From positions 1-5,112 of the forward strand of contig JAODMA010000407.1 in NCBI GenBank assembly GCA_025464545.1: a stretch of 5,112 nucleotides of DNA, written 5' to 3'. Under the pieces are notes generated by a model. It worked only from the letters and a program-made list of their open reading frames with translations. It had not been told where the DNA came from and did no database searches. The position numbers and the translations under genes were made by a program. Numbering within the stretch: the stretch's first letter is position 1; each line of letters opens with the position of its first letter. Positions 1 to 5,112 of the stretch are shown here, one piece after another. Source of the DNA: Arthrobacter sp. GTDB lineage: Bacteria; Actinomycetota; Actinomycetes; Actinomycetales; Micrococcaceae.

Positions 1-150
1 CACTTCGCAGGCCAGCGCCACCGAGGCGGAAACCCAGTCGATGGACAGCGCCAGCACCAGCGTGATCAGGACGACGGCGGCGAACTTGGCAAGCGGGTTC
101 GCCCGGGTCAGCAGCGCCCGGTTGCCGCGCAGGCTCAAAGCATCCCTCAT
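1..150 (-). CDS. ykoC: ECF transporter T component (EcfT/YkoC), N-terminal fragment
   Basis: This is the first 50 codons of an EcfT-type membrane protein; the rest lies past the left edge. The ATG at 150 overlaps the ykoD stop in an ATGA junction, and a GGTGAAG stretch sits upstream as a possible ribosome binding site. The visible protein starts MRDALSL and contains a basic stretch, then RANPLAKFAA, then a hydrophobic helix (about residues 23-40). The NPLAKF motif before the first helix is typical of EcfT proteins, which join the S component to the two ATPase domains and transmit ATP-driven movement. Position after ykoE and ykoD fits the YkoEDC thiamin/HMP importer. The assignment rests on the short motif plus operon position. 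The C-terminal coupling helices with their Ala-Arg-Gly-type motifs cannot be seen. Confidence 0.9.
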   Translation of the reverse strand, partial: MRDALSLRGNRALLTRANPLAKFAAVVLITLVLALSIDWVSASVALACEV

Positions 151-1772
151 GGCGTCTTCACCGGATCCGTGCCCCGGCGGTCCGGGGTGTTGAGGCTGAG
201 TTCGGTGCCGCCGAGCACGGCACTGAATTCCGCGTCGTGGGTGACGGACACGACGGCGGTGCCGGCATCGAGAAGCTCGGAAAGGAAGGAGGCGAGCTCG
301 GCCCAGGTGTTGGCATCCTGGCCGAAGGTGGGCTCGTCCAGCACGAGCACCTGCGGATGGGCCGCGAGCACGGTGGCCACCGAGAGCCGGCGTTTTTCGC
401 CGCCGGAAAGCGTGTACGGGTTGGCGTCCACCAGTTCGGTCAGCCGCAGCCGCTCCAGCAACTCGTCCACCCGTTCTTCCCCCCGGCCCAGGTGCCGGGG
501 ACCGAACATCAGCTCATCGAGCACACGGCCGGTGACGAACTGGTGCTCCGGCTCCTGAAACACCGTTCCGATCCGGGCAATCAGCTGCTGCGCCTTCCAC
601 TTGTACGGGTCGATTCCCGCGCCGGCGCTCAGCTCCAGCGTCGCGGAGACCGCCCCGGACACCGGAGCCAGCAGCCCGGCGAGAGTCAGGGCAAAAGTCG
701 ACTTCCCCGAACCGTTGGGTCCCGTGATGGTCAGGGCTTCGCCCGCGCGTACCCGGGCGGTGATGCCGGACTGTACCGGTACTGGAGGGATGGTGCGGAA
801 TCCCCCGCGCACACCGGAACGGCGGCTGCGGTCGCGGGAGACGGCCAGTTTCTCGGCAGCCATCAGCAACGTCCCGGCGTCGTGCTGCCCGGTCCGGCCG
901 GTTCCCGGAGCGCCCGCGGGGTCTGCCGACGCCGTTCGGGCCCGCGTAGGCGGCACGTAGCCGGGGACCCAGACGCCCGCGGCGGTGAGCATGTCCCGTG
1001 CCTGCGCCAGCACCCGGTCCGGCGGACCGTCGATCAGCACGGCCGCTTCCGTCGCGGAGCCGGGCTGGAGGACCACGATCCGGTCCACGAGGTCTTTCCA
1101 CACGGCCACCCGGTGCTCCACGACCACCAGGGTGGCCCCGGTTTTGTCCACGCAACGCCCCACGGCGTCCCGTACTTCCAGGACGCCGGCCGGGTCGAGG
1201 TTGGCGGTGGGTTCGTCCAACAGGATCAGCCCCGGGCGCATCGCCAGGATCCCGGCGAGGGCCAGCCGCTGCTTCTGTCCGCCGGACAGCGCCGAGGTCG
1301 GATGGTCCAGTGGCAGCCGGCCAAGCCCGACGTCGTCCAGCGCCTCCCCTACCCGGACCCAGATCTCGTCCGCCGGAACCGCCAGGTTTTCCGCCCCGAA
1401 CGCGACATCGTCGCCGAGACGCGAGAGCACCACCTGGGTTTCCGGGTCCTGTTGCACTAGCCCGGCCCGGCCCCGCCGCGCCCGCGGTGAGGCGCCGTCG
1501 ATCAGCAGCGACCCGGTTTCCTCAGAATCTTCAGCGGTGGCCCCGTCGGAGTTGTCGCCGAGGGCGTCGGCGGTGTTGTCGCCGAGGACCCCTGCGAGGG
1601 CGTGGAGCAGCGTCGATTTGCCCGAGCCCGATGGACCCAGCAGCAGAACCCGTTCCCCGGGGCTGATGTCCAGGTCCAGCCCGTTGACCGCCGGCCGGGA
1701 CCGGCCCGCGTGCCGCCAGCCCCAGCCGCGGGCCGTAACCCGGGCCGGGAGGACGCTGTTGGCGGAGGTCAT
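147..1772 (-). CDS. ykoD: Fused ECF transporter ATPase (EcfA1-EcfA2 type, YkoD)
   Basis: This 541-residue protein carries two complete ABC ATPase domains and would power thiamin/HMP uptake as the cytoplasmic part of the YkoEDC importer. Domain 1 has Walker A GPSGSGKST (46-54), a Q-loop QQDPETQ (107-113), signature LSGGQ (162-166), Walker B LILLDEP (182-188, catalytic E187) and switch H220. Domain 2 has Walker A GPNGSGKST (351-359), Q-loop FQEPEHQ (405-411), signature LSGGE (455-459), Walker B VLVLDEP (475-481, E480) and H512. Both sites therefore look catalytically intact. A poorly conserved Ala/Gly/Arg-rich linker (about 270-325) joins them. An acidic insert (64-87) follows Walker A of domain 1. 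The start is uncertain: ATG at 1772 is chosen, but an in-frame TTG at 1781 is possible and neither has a good Shine-Dalgarno. The gene lies 46 bases after ykoE and overlaps ykoC by 4. Confidence 0.95.
   Translation of the reverse strand: MTSANSVLPARVTARGWGWRHAGRSRPAVNGLDLDISPGERVLLLGPSGSGKSTLLHALAGVLGDNTADALGDNSDGATAEDSEETGSLLIDGASPRARRGRAGLVQQDPETQVVLSRLGDDVAFGAENLAVPADEIWVRVGEALDDVGLGRLPLDHPTSALSGGQKQRLALAGILAMRPGLILLDEPTANLDPAGVLEVRDAVGRCVDKTGATLVVVEHRVAVWKDLVDRIVVLQPGSATEAAVLIDGPPDRVLAQARDMLTAAGVWVPGYVPPTRARTASADPAGAPGTGRTGQHDAGTLLMAAEKLAVSRDRSRRSGVRGGFRTIPPVPVQSGITARVRAGEALTITGPNGSGKSTFALTLAGLLAPVSGAVSATLELSAGAGIDPYKWKAQQLIARIGTVFQEPEHQFVTGRVLDELMFGPRHLGRGEERVDELLERLRLTELVDANPYTLSGGEKRRLSVATVLAAHPQVLVLDEPTFGQDANTWAELASFLSELLDAGTAVVSVTHDAEFSAVLGGTELSLNTPDRRGTDPVKTP
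1512..1590 (-). repeat. Imperfect 24-bp tandem duplication within an acidic insert of ykoD
   Basis: The 13-mer GTTGTCGCCGAGG (plus-strand reading) occurs at 1551-1563 and again at 1575-1587, a period of 24 bases or 8 codons. It encodes the related peptides LGDNTADA and LGDNSDGA. The surrounding insert (residues about 64-87 of YkoD) is rich in Asp, Glu and Asn and lies between Walker A and the following GSLLIDG strand of the first ATPase domain. It keeps the reading frame. It probably arose by local duplication and forms a surface loop. Confidence 0.7.
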
Positions 1773-1818
1773 GAGCCGCAACCCGTCATCGGTGATTGAG
1801 TCAGGAGCAGGGCGGTCT

Positions 1819-2451
1819 TCAGGAGAACACGGGCTCCGTGGCGGCCCTGCGCGAGGGGAAGGAGCTCAGCACCCCGGTCTTTGCCAGGCCCCGGGTGGCG
1901 AGCCAGGACAGCCCGCCGGCGATGATCGCACCGGAGACGGCGGTGAAGACGATGTAGGCGAGCTTGTCGCCCGCGGCATAGGCGATGTTCCAGCCCCAGG
2001 GCAGGAACGAGTCATTCAGGCCGCAGAAGAGGCCCGCGCCGGCTCCGGCCAACAGCGCCACCGGCAGGTTGAACTTCTTGTAGACCAGGGCGGCGAACAC
2101 AAGTTCCGCGCCGAGTCCCTGCAGGACGCCGGAGATCAGCACCGTCGTTCCGTACTGGGACCCCATGATGAGCTCGCCGGTGGCCGCCACGGTTTCGCAA
2201 AAGAGGGCCGCACCCGGCTTGCGGATGATGAGCATGCCCAGTACGGCGGGAATCATCCAGCCGCCGGCATAGAGCCCGGTCAGCGGCGGATACAGCGCGT
2301 TGACCGGAGCGGAAACCAGGTTCGCGCCCTGGGACCAGGCCCAGAAGATAACGCCGCCGGCAACCGCGATCAAGGCGGCCACCACAATGTCCACTACGCG
2401 CCAGTTGTAGCTGCGTCGGGCAAGGCCCTGCTTGGCAGAAATATCAGTCAT
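1819..2451 (-). CDS. ykoE: ECF transporter S component YkoE (thiamin/HMP-specific)
   Basis: A 210-residue integral membrane protein, read as the substrate-binding S component of the thiamin-pathway ECF importer (thiamin or hydroxymethylpyrimidine). It has about six hydrophobic segments (roughly 18-39, 55-76, 82-95, 104-123, 129-145, 163-185). Between them are loops rich in Gly, Pro and aromatics, including LYPPLTGLYAGGW (53-65), RKPGAALFCETVAATGE (77-93) and LNDSFLPWGWN (145-155), which resemble YkoE family sequences. The ATG at 2451 is chosen over longer in-frame starts (GTG 2514, ATG 2493) because a perfect AGGAGG lies 5 bases upstream. The upstream TPP riboswitch and the ykoD and ykoC genes downstream strongly support the assignment. 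Whether the ligand is thiamin itself or HMP cannot be told from sequence; no ykoF gene is visible here. Confidence 0.93.
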   Translation of the reverse strand: MTDISAKQGLARRSYNWRVVDIVVAALIAVAGGVIFWAWSQGANLVSAPVNALYPPLTGLYAGGWMIPAVLGMLIIRKPGAALFCETVAATGELIMGSQYGTTVLISGVLQGLGAELVFAALVYKKFNLPVALLAGAGAGLFCGLNDSFLPWGWNIAYAAGDKLAYIVFTAVSGAIIAGGLSWLATRGLAKTGVLSSFPSRRAATEPVFS

Positions 2452-2456
2452 GTCGT

Positions 2457-2475
2457 CCTCCTGAGGAACAGGAGG
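2457..2475 (-). promoter_or_regulatory. Shine-Dalgarno-sequestering hairpin upstream of ykoE
   Basis: On the minus strand CCTCCTG (2475-2469) and CAGGAGG (2463-2457) are perfect 7-base complements separated by the 5-base loop TTCCT. The 3' arm contains the AGGAGG ribosome binding site of ykoE. When folded, this hairpin would block ribosome entry. It is the likely off-state expression platform of the TPP riboswitch. The pairing is seen directly; the regulatory role is inferred. Confidence 0.75.
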
Positions 2476-2495
2476 GGAGAGTGGACCGGCCATCC

Positions 2496-2509
2496 GCGGC
2501 TTCCGCCGC
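2496..2509 (-). other. Small GNRA-loop hairpin in the ykoE leader
   Basis: The RNA would form GCGGC-GGAA-GCCGC, a perfect 5-bp stem closed by a GNRA-class tetraloop. It lies between the aptamer and the Shine-Dalgarno hairpin. No U-tract follows, so it is not an intrinsic terminator. It may act as a spacer or folding pause element. Confidence 0.4.
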
Positions 2510-2531
2510 CCCACCGGGCACTCTGAGAACT

Positions 2532-2651
2532 CGACTCCCTTGCGCCGGTACTAACCGGATCAGGTTCGAGGGTCTGCGGCTGTCCGCACTCTCAGCGCCC
2601 ACCGATGGTCCCTGGATCCCTCCAGATGCCGACGGCGGCGCTCCCCTGTCG
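2532..2651 (-). ncRNA. TPP riboswitch (THI element) controlling the ykoEDC operon
   Basis: This is a cis-acting thiamin pyrophosphate sensor in the 5' leader of ykoE. The conserved elements read on the minus strand are CTGAGA (2596-2591), ACCTGAT (2565-2559) and GCGCAAGGGA. Visible helices are P1 CGAC/GTCG (2651-2648 with 2535-2532), P2 AGCGCC/GGCGCT (2642-2637 with 2599-2594), a helix-3 extension hairpin CTGGA-GGGA-TCCAG (2625-2612), P4 CCCT/AGGG (2572-2569 with 2540-2537) and P5 CCGGT/ACCGG (2558-2554 with 2549-2545). An additional 5-bp hairpin TGCGG-ACAG-CCGCA (2588-2575) sits between CTGAGA and the P4 strand. Placement 80 bases before a thiamin-type ECF transporter gene agrees with function. 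Binding of TPP when the vitamin is plentiful should reduce importer expression. Confidence 0.96.
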
Positions 2652-2680
2652 TATGAAAAATCACCCTTGTGGGCGCTGCC

Positions 2681-2709
2681 AGTTTACACCCGGCCGGCCG
2701 GGTTGCCTC
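2681..2709 (-). promoter_or_regulatory. Possible promoter for the ykoEDC leader
   Basis: TAAACT (minus strand, 2686-2681) fits the TANNNT -10 pattern and would start transcription some 20-25 bases before the aptamer. The hexamer 17 bases upstream, GAGGCA (2709-2704), is a poor -35 match. A promoter must lie near here because the riboswitch has to be transcribed, but the exact site is weakly supported. Confidence 0.35.
2688..2703. repeat. 16-bp perfect GC-rich palindrome in the divergent intergenic region
   Basis: The sequence ACCCGGCCGGCCGGGT is its own reverse complement. It fills almost the whole spacer between the proposed -35 and -10 of the ykoE promoter. It could be a protein-binding operator or simply a consequence of high GC content. 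It is not followed by a T-tract in either direction, so it is not a typical terminator. Confidence 0.5.
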
Positions 2710-2811
2710 CGGGCGGCCGTCACATTGCCGCAGGTCACCAGGCCCCTTTCGCGCCCGCCGGCCTATCGGCGCGGCCTGCATGGCCCGGTCCCTCCGCCGA
2801 AGCGGGGACGC

Positions 2812-2817
2812 TAGGCT
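2812..2817 (+). promoter_or_regulatory. Candidate -10 element for the DUF4235 gene
   Basis: TAGGCT matches the actinobacterial TANNNT -10 pattern and lies 38 bases before the ATG, leaving room for a short leader with the ribosome binding site. No convincing -35 is seen at the usual distance. Confidence 0.4.
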
Positions 2818-2855
2818 AGGGGAAGCCCCGTTCCCTCCCAGAAGGAGTCCGAAGA

Positions 2856-3119
2856 ATGAACATCTTCATCAAACTGCTCGGCACCGGCATCAGTCTGCTC
2901 GCCGGATTCGTCGGCACCAAGCTCGTCGACACCGTCTGGGAAAAGTCCACCGGCAAGAAGCCGCCCAAGGGCCACGACGACGACATCCCCACCACACTGC
3001 GCTCGGCCCTGACGTTCGCACTGGTCTCGGCCTCGGTCAGCGCCATCATCCAGGTTCTTGCCAACCGCGGCACGCAGCGCGCCGTCACCCGTTTCGCCAA
3101 GTCGCAGGACATCGTCTAG
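2856..3119 (+). CDS. Small DUF4235-type membrane protein
   Basis: An 87-residue protein of unknown function that resembles the actinobacterial DUF4235 family. It has an N-terminal hydrophobic segment (about 4-24), a short conserved-looking stretch VDTVWEKSTGKKPPK (24-38), an acidic turn (DDD, 41-43), a second hydrophobic segment (about 51-69) and a basic C-terminus with NRGTQRAVTRFAK. This gives two predicted membrane helices with the Lys/Pro-rich loop between them. The start is well supported by GAAGGAG 8 bases before the ATG. It is the only plus-strand gene here, divergent from the thiamin importer and convergent with the antiporter operon, so it is probably its own transcription unit. The family call comes from the WEKxTGKxPPK and ANRG patterns as remembered; no function can be assigned. 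Confidence 0.85.
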   Translation: MNIFIKLLGTGISLLAGFVGTKLVDTVWEKSTGKKPPKGHDDDIPTTLRSALTFALVSASVSAIIQVLANRGTQRAVTRFAKSQDIV

Positions 3120-3129
3120 GCGGACACCC

Positions 3130-3147
3130 CGGCGGCACCCGCTGCCG
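3130..3147. terminator. Possible hairpin between convergent genes
   Basis: CGGCGGC and GCTGCCG pair over 7 bp with one G-T wobble around an ACCC loop, in the 48-base gap between the DUF4235 stop and the mnhG stop. There is no T-run on either side, so it is at best a weak or bidirectional stem, possibly with Rho-dependent termination. Confidence 0.3.
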
Positions 3148-3167
3148 CACCCTTACCGGCAGCCGAT

Positions 3168-3584
3168 TTACCGGCGGCGCAGCGCCTCGTCGTCGCTGTC
3201 GTCGGAGAATCCACTGGTGCCCGCCGCCTGCTGCACCACGGCCTCAAGCTCATCGGCGCTGAGCAACTCCCGGTGGAGGTGCTTGGTGCGGTAGCCGGCC
3301 CGGCCCACCATGTGGGCGGACACCGGAACAGTGAGCAGCTGGAAGATCCAGGCAACGATCAGGACGGGCCAGACCCACCACGTGCGGAGCTGGAGTCCCA
3401 CCGCGCAGAGCAGCAGGAAGAGCCCCAGCACTTGCGGCTTCGTTGCCGCGTGCATCCTGCTCATGAGATCGGGGAAACGGAGCAGGCCGATTGCCGCGCC
3501 GAGGGACATCAGGGCTCCCACCACCATGAAAACCGCCGAGACGGCGTCTATCACGGCATCGCCGGAGAACGTTTCAGGATTCAC
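3168..3584 (-). CDS. mnhG: Na+/H+ antiporter subunit G (MnhG/MrpG)
   Basis: A 138-residue small membrane subunit of the multi-subunit Mrp cation/proton antiporter. Three hydrophobic segments are seen (about 11-35, 50-66, 69-90). The first loop carries the family hallmark GLLRFPDLMSRMHAATKPQVLG (33-54), in which RFPD and MHA are typical of MrpG. A soluble, charged C-terminal tail (about 96-138) ends in an acidic run followed by RRR. The GTG at 3584 is chosen because AGGGAG lies 7 bases upstream; a longer reading from TTG 3620 lacks such a site. The start overlaps the end of mnhF by 11 bases, implying translational coupling. It is the last gene of the operon. Confidence 0.95.
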   Translation of the reverse strand: MNPETFSGDAVIDAVSAVFMVVGALMSLGAAIGLLRFPDLMSRMHAATKPQVLGLFLLLCAVGLQLRTWWVWPVLIVAWIFQLLTVPVSAHMVGRAGYRTKHLHRELLSADELEAVVQQAAGTSGFSDDSDDEALRRR

Positions 3585-3852
3585 GGGAATGCTCCCTGCG
3601 GTCGGCGACGAACCGGGCAACGGTGACCGAGCCGATAAACCCGATGATGGACACTGCCACGAGCAGCATGAGGTTGTTGAGGTGCCGGTTCACCGCCATA
3701 TCGATGCAGAGCGCCGCGCCCAGAATAGCCAGCAGCACGTCGGCTGCCAGCACCCGGTCCAGCAGCGACGGGCCCCTCGCAATCCGGATGATCGCACCGG
3801 CGGCGGCCAGCGACAGCACGACGGCGGTCACGGCCAGGACGAGCTGCATCAT
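3574..3852 (-). CDS. mnhF: Na+/H+ antiporter subunit F (MnhF/MrpF)
   Basis: A 92-residue membrane protein with three predicted helices (about 3-22, 36-53, 60-80). The family signature RIARGPSLLDRVLAADVL (23-40) joins the first two helices; RGPS-x-DRVLAxD is typical of MrpF, and D38 and D51 are acidic residues in or near the membrane. MrpF packs with MrpE and MrpG in the Mrp complex and is required for antiport in characterised systems. The ATG at 3852 overlaps the mnhE stop as ATGA. An AGGAG lies 8 bases upstream, and a second in-frame ATG follows immediately at 3849. Length is normal for the family. Confidence 0.96.
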   Translation of the reverse strand: MMQLVLAVTAVVLSLAAAGAIIRIARGPSLLDRVLAADVLLAILGAALCIDMAVNRHLNNLMLLVAVSIIGFIGSVTVARFVADRREHSRES

Positions 3853-4394
3853 GCGGACATCTCCTGCTTGAGTGCGGATAGTTCGTCCCTGGTGCCCATG
3901 ATCCGGATCAGTCCGGCCTCGGTGTCCCGGACTTCCTTGGGGTGCCTGGCGGCGTCTGCGGGGTTGCGGACGTTGATGCCGTGGATGTTGAGCGTGGAGG
4001 TGGACCTGTCCACCTCCACCACCAGGGAGCCGGGGATCAGCGAGAGCACGTGCCCGGTCGCGGTCACCAGCAGGTCCGAATGGCTCCGCAGGGGGACGGC
4101 GACGACGGCGCTGATCACCTTTGGCCCCTTGGCCACGGCCAGGTACAGAACCTGGAAGCTCGCCGCCACGACCTTGACCAGGAAGGTCAGGGCAAAGGGG
4201 ACGGCACGCAGCAGGTTAAAGCGCCCGCCCAGCTCCACCGGGGGCAGGTAGAACAGCCTGGCCACCACGATGGCGATCAAGGCGCCGAAGAGCAGGTTTC
4301 CGGGGCTGAAGTCCTGCCAGAGGGCACCCCAGACAATCACAAGCCAGACCAGCAGAGGGAGTTCCTGGCGCAGAGAGATCCTTTTCCGGCTCAT
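3849..4394 (-). CDS. mnhE: Na+/H+ antiporter subunit E (MnhE/MrpE)
   Basis: A 181-residue membrane subunit of the Mrp antiporter. Hydrophobic segments at about 12-28, 32-50 and 63-88 are followed by a cytoplasmic domain. Family landmarks are WQDFSPGNLLFGALIA (26-41) and the segment ATGHVLSLIPGSLVVEVD (112-129), which corresponds to the conserved LTPGT region of MrpE. A helical charged tail ends at 181, a little longer than compact homologues of about 160 residues. The ATG at 4394 forms an ATGA overlap with the mnhD stop. Only a G-rich stretch (GGGCGGG) sits upstream, so translation probably depends on coupling to mnhD. Confidence 0.96.
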   Translation of the reverse strand: MSRKRISLRQELPLLVWLVIVWGALWQDFSPGNLLFGALIAIVVARLFYLPPVELGGRFNLLRAVPFALTFLVKVVAASFQVLYLAVAKGPKVISAVVAVPLRSHSDLLVTATGHVLSLIPGSLVVEVDRSTSTLNIHGINVRNPADAARHPKEVRDTEAGLIRIMGTRDELSALKQEMSA

Positions 4395-5112
4395 TTCTGC
4401 CCGCCCTGCAAGGCCGGCTGCAACGCCGGCTGCGGCTGGTCGGGCTGCAGCTGCCCAGGCTGGGCCAGAGCCGGAACCGGCGCGTCCCCGCCGAGCACCG
4501 CGCGGATATAGCCGGAACGGTCCAGCATCTCCTCGGCGGACTGGTCCGCCACGCGGAACAGCGGGCCGGCGAACACCGTCAGCGCCACGCCGAGGACAAC
4601 CAACCCCAGCGTGGAGCCCACCATGGTCCGCGGCAGCAGGGTGACATTGGTCTTGCCGCCACGGTCGCCGGTGGCCGAGTCCTCGGGGGCGGCCAGCAGC
4701 ACCGGGTCAGGATATTCGGCGTCCTCGGGCTTCCGCCAGAACGCCCGGTTCCAGACCCTCGCGATCGCCAGCAGGGTCAGCAGGCTGGTCAGCACTCCGC
4801 CGATCACCAGGGCGTAGGCCAGAGGGGTGCCCAGCTGGACACCCGCCTGCAGCAGTCCGAGCTTGCCGAGGAAGCCGGAAAACGGCGGGATTCCCGCCAG
4901 GTTCATGGCCGGAATGAAGAACAGCACGGCCAGCAGCGGGGAGAGCTTGGCCAGGCCCGCGACGCGGTCCATGGAGGAACTTCCGCCCCGGCGTTCGATC
5001 AGGCCGGTGACCAGAAACAGGCTCGTCTGGATGGTGATGTGGTGGGCCACGTAAAAGACGGCCGCAGCCAGGCCGGCCACGGAGGACATCGCGAGCCCGA
5101 AGACCATGTAGC
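4391..5112 (-). CDS. mnhD: Na+/H+ antiporter subunit D (MnhD/MrpD), 5' truncated
   Basis: The C-terminal half of an Mrp antiporter-like subunit, related to the NuoL/NuoM/NuoN proton channels of complex I. The frame stays open to the right edge, so the ATG at 5107 is an internal Met, not a start. Counting from that Met, a helix with AAAVFYVAHHITIQTSLFLVTG (14-35) is the NuoL TM10-like segment. LAGIPPFSGFLGKLGLL (70-86) with K82 is the conserved proline-broken helix, and two further helices follow (about 97-117, 162-181). The tail (about 205-238) is rich in Pro, Gln and Ala and appears lineage-specific. The N-terminal half with the catalytic Glu is outside the window. Gene order D-E-F-G after it confirms the identity. 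Confidence 0.95.
   Translation of the reverse strand, partial: YMVFGLAMSSVAGLAAAVFYVAHHITIQTSLFLVTGLIERRGGSSSMDRVAGLAKLSPLLAVLFFIPAMNLAGIPPFSGFLGKLGLLQAGVQLGTPLAYALVIGGVLTSLLTLLAIARVWNRAFWRKPEDAEYPDPVLLAAPEDSATGDRGGKTNVTLLPRTMVGSTLGLVVLGVALTVFAGPLFRVADQSAEEMLDRSGYIRAVLGGDAPVPALAQPGQLQPDQPQPALQPALQGGQK
4406..4429 (-). repeat. Two-copy 12-bp tandem repeat at the 3' end of mnhD
   Basis: CTGCAAGGCCGG (4406-4417) and CTGCAACGCCGG (4418-4429) differ at one base. They encode the repeated PALQ units of the Pro/Gln-rich C-terminal tail of MnhD, close to the stop codon. Being in frame, they change only tail length. Confidence 0.6.

Noticed and set aside
237..1460. A 407-codon plus-strand open frame opposite ykoD
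   Set aside because: It is an antisense shadow of the ATPase gene, with low-complexity composition and no ribosome binding site or motif.
2452..2514. N-terminal extension of YkoE from the upstream GTG 2514 or ATG 2493
   Set aside because: The extension would translate the hairpin and the Shine-Dalgarno itself. Only the ATG at 2451 has a well-spaced AGGAGG.
985..2526. A 513-codon plus-strand open frame opposite ykoD and ykoE
   Set aside because: It is antisense to two clear transporter genes, reads through the riboswitch side, and its translation is Arg/Ser/Pro/Gly-rich with no recognisable domain. Long antisense frames are expected in GC-rich DNA.
2688..2703. Reading the GC palindrome as an intrinsic terminator
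   Set aside because: No T-tract follows it on either strand, and it lies upstream of both divergent genes.
2669..3262. A 197-codon plus-strand frame overlapping the DUF4235 gene
   Set aside because: It is in another frame of the DUF4235 gene, which has a better ribosome site and plausible membrane helices. The alternative is His/Arg/Pro-rich without a domain.
3585..3620. N-terminal extension of MnhG from the TTG at 3620
   Set aside because: It would give a 46-base overlap with mnhF and a polar, non-family N-terminus, while the GTG at 3584 has AGGGAG at a proper distance.
3310..4251. A 313-codon plus-strand open frame opposite mnhE, mnhF and mnhG
   Set aside because: It spans three real genes on the other strand and has shadow-like Ser/Thr/Arg-rich composition.

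Overview
The window is high-GC, tightly packed DNA whose protein sequences and actinobacterial-style TPP riboswitch point to an actinomycete, most likely a Micrococcaceae member such as Arthrobacter or a relative. The genus is an inference from sequence style, not a database result. No mobile element, CRISPR array, tRNA or rRNA was seen.

The left half (1-2651, read on the minus strand) is a vitamin B1 uptake operon. A TPP riboswitch (about 2532-2651) leads into ykoE, the ECF transporter substrate-binding S component. Next comes ykoD, two fused ECF ATPase domains in one polypeptide, and then the first 50 codons of ykoC/ecfT, the energy-coupling membrane subunit, which runs off the left edge. 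Together these form one importer for thiamin or its pyrimidine precursor HMP. The ykoE Shine-Dalgarno lies in the 3' arm of a perfect 7-bp hairpin, so control by TPP is probably at translation initiation.

The middle (2652-3167) holds the divergent promoter region and one small plus-strand gene for an 87-residue DUF4235-type membrane protein. It ends convergently against the right-hand operon, 48 bases away.

The right half (3168-5112, minus strand) is the distal part of an Mrp/Mnh cation/proton antiporter operon, in the order mnhD (5' truncated at the window edge), mnhE, mnhF, mnhG. All junctions overlap: two are ATGA overlaps and the third is an 11-base overlap onto a GTG start. The mnhA and mnhC genes would be expected beyond the right edge.

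This is mostly ordinary chromosomal content. The most informative items are the TPP riboswitch expression platform with a candidate switching helix, a small acidic insert with an internal tandem duplication in YkoD, and a Gln where NuoL has a conserved Lys in the MnhD membrane domain.
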